Shown piece by piece: positions 58,865 through 64,000 of a DNA stretch of 64,000 nucleotides (its first letter is position 1; every line of letters starts with the position of its first letter). The notes under the pieces were generated by a model, which was given only the letters and a program-made list of their open reading frames with translations, made no database searches and was not told the DNA's origin. The DNA is from Gentiana macrophylla. Its lineage: Eukaryota > Streptophyta > Magnoliopsida > Gentianales > Gentianaceae. The stretch covers positions 1-64,000 of the forward strand of contig JAOBSW010000401.1 in NCBI GenBank assembly GCA_026214975.1. Direction: 5' to 3'. The translations under genes were made by a program, and so were the position numbers.

Positions 58865-59257
58865 ATGGAATTCCAGAATGTGTTTCCGACATTGCTTTAT
58901 GAGGTTGTGGATGACCAATATGAAGCATATGCGCCCCCGATACCGGTGAAGGATGATGATTCTTCAATACGGGAAGAAGAAATTCCAAAGGTTGGTTCAT
59001 ATCCAGACCATGTAGTGAAAAATATTGCCAAGCAAAGGGACAGAGTTGAGAAAAGCTTGCACATTTCAAGGGAAGAGGTTAAACAGCAAAAAATATATGG
59101 CAAGGAGCAAGAAAGGCTTGCAGAGATGTGGAAAAAAAAGTATGTGCTAGCGGATGCGGCTCGAGCGAAAGCAGAGGCAAGCGTAGCAAGTGAAGGAAAT
59201 ACACAATCTGAGAGCACAGATTCTGGGGACAATCTCAGGAATGGGGCAATGGACTAA
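58865..59257 (+). CDS. Unknown 130-residue protein encoded inside the Helitron, opposite strand
   Basis: A complete ORF from ATG to TAA, with a TATA box about 95 bases upstream and AATAAAG at 59420 downstream. The protein has three parts: an N-terminus with hydrophobic and aromatic residues (MEFQNVFPTLLYEVVDDQYE, residues 1-20) and a Pro pair, an acidic stretch (DDDSSIREEEIPK, about 30-42), and a charged, Lys/Glu-rich probable alpha-helical or coiled-coil region (about 50-108), ending in a Ser/Thr/Asn-rich tail. No signal peptide or membrane segment is visible. I do not recognise the family. It sits within the largest intron of the RPA-like gene and is antisense to it. It may be a captured host gene or an extra Helitron gene. 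Confidence 0.6.
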   Translation: MEFQNVFPTLLYEVVDDQYEAYAPPIPVKDDDSSIREEEIPKVGSYPDHVVKNIAKQRDRVEKSLHISREEVKQQKIYGKEQERLAEMWKKKYVLADAARAKAEASVASEGNTQSESTDSGDNLRNGAMD

Positions 59258-60399
59258 ATATATAAGTAAGGAGAACTTCTATTATGAAAATGCAGAGTGA
59301 ATGGTAAAGGAGAACTTTTTAGTTGACTTGTATCAAGTATGTAATCTAATGATGAGCTACTTTAGATGAGTACGACAGCAAGACAAAGTTTAGGGTTTCA
59401 TACAAGCTTTGTCAATCTGAATAAAGTTTTAACTTTGCATAATTTTTCTCAGAAAACACGTGAATATTGTGGTAGACATAATTACTTTTAATCACAGGCA
59501 GAATTAAAAACAAGTGTGAAAGAAAGGATACAGGCATGCATTGTTAGTAAGAACTGAATAACATTAGCATTAAGTTGCAGAAAATAAATGACAGAAACGA
59601 AATAAAGAACTAATTTTGGAGATGAAGTTATTTAGAATTTTAATAGGTAGATATAGAAATTAAGTTACCTATCAAAGCTCCCGTGTTTGCAAGTGAGTGG
59701 ATATCATTGAATGGAGTTGCTTCAATTGGTGGATAAGGGATCTTCTCAGTTTCCTCGGAAATGTGACGGACAAAGGTTGATCTGGACAAAACCCATTGCG
59801 TTGTTATTCCTGGTGTAGCATATTGAAAACCAGGCTTGATGGCTTGAATGCTTGCCCCACCAATAATGTAGGTTGAGTATGGGAGTAAGTTGCCTTCTAA
59901 GATGCTGATGTTATTATTCCAGATTACACCCTCTACTTTGTTACCATGTTTCGGTTATTTGGGTACATAAAATGGCCAAAGTGGAAGTGTATAACAGTAT
60001 ATAAGGGAAATGATGGATGTATAAATTTTGTTCTTATGTACCTCGGAATCCAAAAGCAGTAATTTCTGGATTTTTTTTTACTTTCATTAGTGTAGACGTT
60101 GCTCTTCTCGGCGACAAGCACTTTTACTCTCCAGTCATCGGATTTTCCTGTAACATCATTTATGCATATTTGCTTTGCCATGATATTGATATCTGTGAGC
60201 CATATTTGTTTATAAAGTTAATAAACTATATATGCAACAAAGGAAAAAAACAAAGAGTAAACATAATGCAGGTAAAAGTTTAAATAATCAACAATAGATG
60301 GCGGGAAAAATGGAATTTGATTAAGTAAACCTTCAGGGACTTAGGAAAGGTCGTGTCAATAGCTATGTGCTGCTTCATTGTAGTAGAGAATTTTTCGGG

Positions 60400-62016
60400 T
60401 TACTGTGCGTGAATTTCTTGGTTGTTTTGTACCCTATTGTGTATCTCACGGTAGACAACATTTCTAGTTAAGGTACTGTTTGTGTTGTCTGTGAATGTGG
60501 GCGGCGCAATAAGTACTTTGACTAAGCTGGATTTTTTGGCTCTTGATAGTGCGACATAGAGTTGTCCATGTGAAAAAACTGGTTCACGTAGATACACACC
60601 AACACGGTCCAGCGTTTGCCCCTGAGCTTTGTTTATTGTCATTGCAAAACACAAACGAATGGGGAATTGGTAACGCTTAAACGGTATTGCACATTTGTCC
60701 TCATTCGATGATTGAAGAGGAATTTTGTGTAAAATAGTTATATTGCCTGTGTGTGGACCAGTTGCGATTTCAGCAACGATGGTGTGTGCTCGAAGTTGTT
60801 TACAGATCAACCTAGTTCCATTACAAAGTCCTTCAACAGGGTTTAAGTTTCTGAGTAGCATGACAGGCGAATTTGGTTTAAGTATGAGCTCGTGTGGAGG
60901 GAGGCTACTCGGATGTAACGAATTTAAGAAATTGTCGTAGTCTCCTCGGTGTTGGGGATGAATTGCCATGTCATTGCTTATGTACTTTGTAGGGAGGCCA
61001 GGCATATTATCCAACATAGTTTCATTTATGTCGTCCACACAATCGTTCGTAGGTGCAAGCAAAGCTCGGGACATAGCTAAGGTCATTATGGGTAGCGAAA
61101 ACATTTATGTCTGGATACACGAAGCTTATTAATTGCCGCGAACGACACGTCTTTGTTCTTTGAATGGGATAACCATATTTACAGCGAGTTAATGTTCCCA
61201 TTCTCATCTTCGAGGCTCTGTACCATCACCAATCTGGCGTAAATTCTCGTGAAATAAGGATCGGCTCTAGCTCTTATGTTTTCCGTCAAACTTAGTTTAG
61301 TAAACGAGGGCCACAAAGGTGAATCGAACAAGCTTGCATCGAGTTGTTCTTTGTTTTGTGGCATTCGTTACAACCGTAACACTTGCCTCGAAATCGCCTC
61401 CGAACACAACAACCTTGTTACCAAATGGTTGGTTAATTTCGGTGATGTCTTTAAGCATTTCTGAGAATGCCTCAACAGATTGTCTATGTGCCATTGGAGC
61501 CTCATCCCAAATTATGACCTTGCTTTCTCTCAGTAACCTAGCTGTGGTGGATTGTTTACTGACACTGGCTATCTGGTTGTTTTCATCGTGGAACGGTAGT
61601 TTGAATCGTGAATGCGCTGTCCTACCTCCTGGCAACGCACATGCTGCTACCCCAGAAGTAGCTGTAGCCAATGCAATGTACCGTTGCGACCTTAGAGTAG
61701 CTAAAATTGCTCTGTACAAGTAAGTCTTGCCTGTGCCACCCGGACCATCAATGAAAAAAGCACAAGGTTCATTCTGCATAATTTTTCCCATGATACTGTC
61801 GTAGGCACGACGTTGTTCCTCGTTCAGTTTGTGCACATTTAGGAGATCATTGTCATCTACTCCAATACTCATTTCGTAATCCATTTCCTTTGATACATTA
61901 CTTGTGCATGATATTGCGTTTGGTTCTGGACCTAGGTCAGAATCGGATAGTCGCTTTCCCATCTCATTTAATAGAACAGATAAGTGATGAAGAGTTTTCG
62001 CGTGAATTTGAAGCAT
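60400..62016 (-). pseudogene. Helitron PIF1-type helicase (frameshifted)
   Basis: Frame 61297-62016 has Walker A GPGGTGKT (residues 91-98), TATSGVAACALPGGRTAHS and Walker B VIIWDEAPMAHR. The frame changes right after FGGDF, near 61390, into 61179-61364 (LDASLFDSPLWPSFTKLSLT), where a stop precedes the visible part. Another shift leads to 60400-61104, with PVMLLRNLNPVEGLCNGTRL and the final helicase motifs FAMTINKAQGQTLDRVGVYL and GQLYVALSRA. Together these cover a whole superfamily 1B helicase, which unwinds DNA during Helitron transposition. The encoded chain is broken in at least two places. Confidence 0.9.
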
Positions 62017-62083
62017 GTGACAAAGTGATGAGTGTGTTCTTGCGTAATCTTGAGAAGAGAATCGGCGTATTTACGCCCACGAT

Positions 62084-63619
62084 CTAATCGGATCGGAAGG
62101 TACGCAGATATCGAGGATAAGCAAAGAGTTGTCGGAGTTGGCTAGGCATTTGGTAGAGTATTGCCTCATCTAAGCACATGTCTAAGTCAGCGTCTGTGGC
62201 TAGCAAGTTTCTTGCCAAAGCAGCTGCTCTAAATGTGCAATGTAAATAACCATCTACTGTAAGAAGGTCATCGTACGATTTAGGGCTCGGTACGTGGTTT
62301 AGAAGCAAACGTAGGTAATATCTTTCTCCTTCTCTCGGATTAGCTGACACGATCCGTCCCACTACTTTACCTCTTTTTCGGTCAGACCAGATTCGCTTGC
62401 TAGAATTCCATACGAAATATTTAGGAAAGTCCTTGTAGAGAGTCCGCAACTGTGCAGCCCGGTCATTGCTTCGGTTCATATAAAAGAATTGCATTAACAT
62501 TGTCTTACCTAGGAAATCGTTGCTAGCAATGTTGTTCAAGTCTTGGTCAGTTCCAAAGGAGACAAGGTAATTATCGGGCAAATGCAACTGTAAGACGACC
62601 ACTGCAGGTTGCATTTCAAATAAGTCAAATGCGTATAAACGCCAAGCAGCCTCAGGTGGACCAACCCACCTCCCTTCTTGGTACTCTTTTACCTCATCTT
62701 CAACATTGGTGGTCCCCATTTGGAAAGAGATTTTGTCGGGCCCTTTATAGATGTACTTGTAAATATACTTCACGAGTTTAATAGTTGAGCAGATCTCCAC
62801 GTTAATATGGCAGTCGTATTTCTGTAGCAAATACGGATTGTAAGGTACGATCCAACGATTGTCAATCACATGGCCTCTGACTCTGCTAGATATGCCGGTG
62901 TCGCGCCGCCTATAATGGGGGTAGCTGTTGCATCCGTGTGTAGTGTATTGAAGAAAATCCTTTGGATATTTGTTTTTGCATTTTTTTTCACGCATACAAG
63001 GGCAGCTAGGATTAAGTAAGCCGCATGGCCCATGAACCATGTGCTTAAGAACGAGGTCATGTAGACGCGGGTTAAGTGAAGGGTCAGGTAACTCAGCACT
63101 GATAAACCGGTCATACGCCTCTGGATTTAAGGGTTTTGAATCCTTGTCCATAATCAAAAGCAAATGTGCGTGGGGCAAGCCTCGTTTCTGGAATTCTATT
63201 GAGTAAACACACGCTACGGGCACACCGAACACATGATTTTTCAGGAGTTCCTTTTTTAGCATTTCAAGCTTCGCTTTGAAAACCCGTGCAACCAAATCTG
63301 GGCGATTTTGAGGCAGTTCATGTGGAAGCAAATGATTACTAATCTCAGGCCAAGATGAATTGCAAGTCATTGTTAGAAAGAAATCTGGTTTTCCAAAATT
63401 CTGCACTAAACACATTGCATCCATGTATCGTTTTTTCATGTCGCGTGGACCACCCACGAACGAAGGGGGAAGAACTACTTTTCGACCAACCACAGAGCTG
63501 GAGTTGTTTCCGCCTGCGATACTGTCAAGTATCCCCTGCAAACACTCAGTGCGAATCTCCTTTTGCTGCTTGTAGATATATTCTAGCCTCGAAGTCTCAA
63601 CCTTGACAAACATGTCCAC
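62084..63619 (-). CDS. Helitron Rep protein, HUH nuclease part
   Basis: A 511-codon ORF matching the Helitron-like N-terminal (Rep) domain. It contains GRKVVLPPSFVGGPRDMKKR, GKPDFFLTMTCNSSWPEI, the HUH motif in GLPHAHLLLI (His at 150 and 152), Cys residues in SCPCMREKKC (205-214) and the tyrosine motif KYIYKYIYKG (about 284-293), giving the two catalytic tyrosines. Rep nicks and joins single-stranded DNA to start rolling-circle transposition. The natural protein would extend into the helicase; here the frame closes at 62084 with a tail that no longer matches. Upstream, the same frame meets a TGA near 63640, so the N-terminus is also cut off. The ATG at 63619 is just the first one available. 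Confidence 0.88.
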   Translation of the reverse strand: MDMFVKVETSRLEYIYKQQKEIRTECLQGILDSIAGGNNSSSVVGRKVVLPPSFVGGPRDMKKRYMDAMCLVQNFGKPDFFLTMTCNSSWPEISNHLLPHELPQNRPDLVARVFKAKLEMLKKELLKNHVFGVPVACVYSIEFQKRGLPHAHLLLIMDKDSKPLNPEAYDRFISAELPDPSLNPRLHDLVLKHMVHGPCGLLNPSCPCMREKKCKNKYPKDFLQYTTHGCNSYPHYRRRDTGISSRVRGHVIDNRWIVPYNPYLLQKYDCHINVEICSTIKLVKYIYKYIYKGPDKISFQMGTTNVEDEVKEYQEGRWVGPPEAAWRLYAFDLFEMQPAVVVLQLHLPDNYLVSFGTDQDLNNIASNDFLGKTMLMQFFYMNRSNDRAAQLRTLYKDFPKYFVWNSSKRIWSDRKRGKVVGRIVSANPREGERYYLRLLLNHVPSPKSYDDLLTVDGYLHCTFRAAALARNLLATDADLDMCLDEAILYQMPSQLRQLFAYPRYLRTFRSD

Positions 63620-64000
63620 TATGAATCATTGCGAAGAACTTTGCTGTGTGCAACAGCATAGAGGTATCGTTGTCTCGTATTTGCAACTTGTAGCAATAAT
63701 ATTGACGGCACAAAACAGTGTTACGTTTACGAAGACCGTTCTCGAGTGCTGAAGTCCGAACAAAGGAGATGAATCAGAGCTTATTTACCGTAAAGATTTA
63801 GCAAATTGTAGAGAACCAAAGGTTACCTAGTTTCTCTTGGCACAGGAGTTGATCAGCCTCGCACGGGAAAACGCTCCTGCTATCCAAAGAATCATTGCAT
63901 CTATAACCTCTTTTACGGATATTCGGTGCAAGTTTTTCTATATTACAATGCCATCCAACCTGACCCCGTGGAAAAATCAAAGGGTATTGCAATGGATCAT
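63620..64000 (-). pseudogene. Upstream part of the Helitron Rep gene
   Basis: Minus-strand frame 63798-63992 has MQYPLIFPRGQVGWHCNIEK, resembling the YPLLFPYGxxGWH segment that precedes the HUH part in plant Helitron proteins. The frame is not continuous with 63619, and sequence runs off the window. Confidence 0.7.

Larger units (their letters stand above)
56096..60378 (-). pseudogene. RPA70-like single-strand DNA-binding protein of the Helitron, multi-exon
   Basis: Exon-like blocks on the minus strand, in order: start ATG near 60378 (IAIDTTFPKSLK); 60030-60190 (SDDWRVKVLVAEKS); 59669-59942 (NNNISILEGNLLPYSTYIIG, OB fold A); about 57950-58062 (IDIVAAVTNVKEPRVIDAKG); 57772-57880 (LTLWGDFVQHQGSELL, OB fold B); about 57600-57700 (STIPFSFVSLNPNIPEVANL); 57290-57480; about 56920-57040 (zinc ribbon CPKC...CATC); 56708-56830 (ITATLFDETANKLL); 56448-56632; and 56096-56355 (Ser/Thr/Asn-rich tail). 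This is the full RPA1 layout. RPA binds single-stranded DNA, presumably during rolling-circle transposition. A frame break in an A9 run near 60065, and acceptors lacking AG before the 59942 and 57880 blocks, suggest decay. The largest intron (about 58063-59668) contains a plus-strand gene. Confidence 0.85.
55797..64000 (-). mobile_element. Helitron carrying Rep, PIF1 helicase and RPA-like genes (5' end outside window)
   Basis: The 3' end is at 55797 (see the terminus entry). Read on the minus strand the order is Rep (HUH) domain, helicase and an RPA70-like gene, then the 3' end. This is the standard content of plant autonomous Helitrons. Coding sequences run off the right edge, so the element is longer than 8.2 kb. 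Frame breaks in Rep/helicase and damaged splice sites in RPA indicate a recently degraded copy. Confidence 0.92.

Overview
The window is nuclear DNA of a flowering plant, most likely a eudicot. It has genes with GT-AG introns, plant-specific gene families (an EBS-type BAH-PHD protein, a plant UBX protein, a plant-only unknown family) and dense, nested LTR retrotransposons, MITEs, a TRIM and a Helitron. I cannot name the species.

Layout. 1-2410: an intron-less gene for a plant-specific protein of unknown function, broken by one reading-frame shift. 2411-9654: intergenic DNA with small tandem repeats, a TIR element holding a solo Tat-type LTR, and a truncated copia element with a 1.8 kb LTR. 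9660-19557: one complete but decayed Ty3/gypsy (Tat-lineage) element, coding on the minus strand, with an extra antisense ORF on the plus strand. 19927-26921: two MITEs, then a four-exon PUX (SEP-UBX) gene whose 4.6 kb first intron holds a decayed copia element and a tRNA-like SINE. 27240-34250: a LINE scrap, microsatellite, a complex tandem array with TATA and G-box motifs, a copia LTR and a MULE-type MITE. 34558-36444: a four-exon EBS-like gene. 38875-38995: a long near-palindrome. 39600-54756: the 3' part of a second Tat-like gypsy element (plus orientation), split by a hAT-like element and by an 11 kb Ty1/copia element. 54943-55447: a TRIM. 55797 to the right edge: a Helitron on the minus strand.

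Genes that look intact: the PUX-like gene, the EBS-like gene, and a small single-exon plus-strand gene (58865-59257) of unknown function inside a Helitron intron. The Helitron carries the usual plant set: a HUH Rep domain, a PIF1-type helicase and an RPA70-like single-strand DNA-binding protein. All three show frame breaks or damaged splice sites, so this copy is probably no longer autonomous. Its 3' end (hairpin plus CTAG, next to an A) is in the window; its 5' end is beyond the right edge.

Frame, strand and domain calls come from reading the sequence by eye; no database search was run. Family names rest on remembered motifs.
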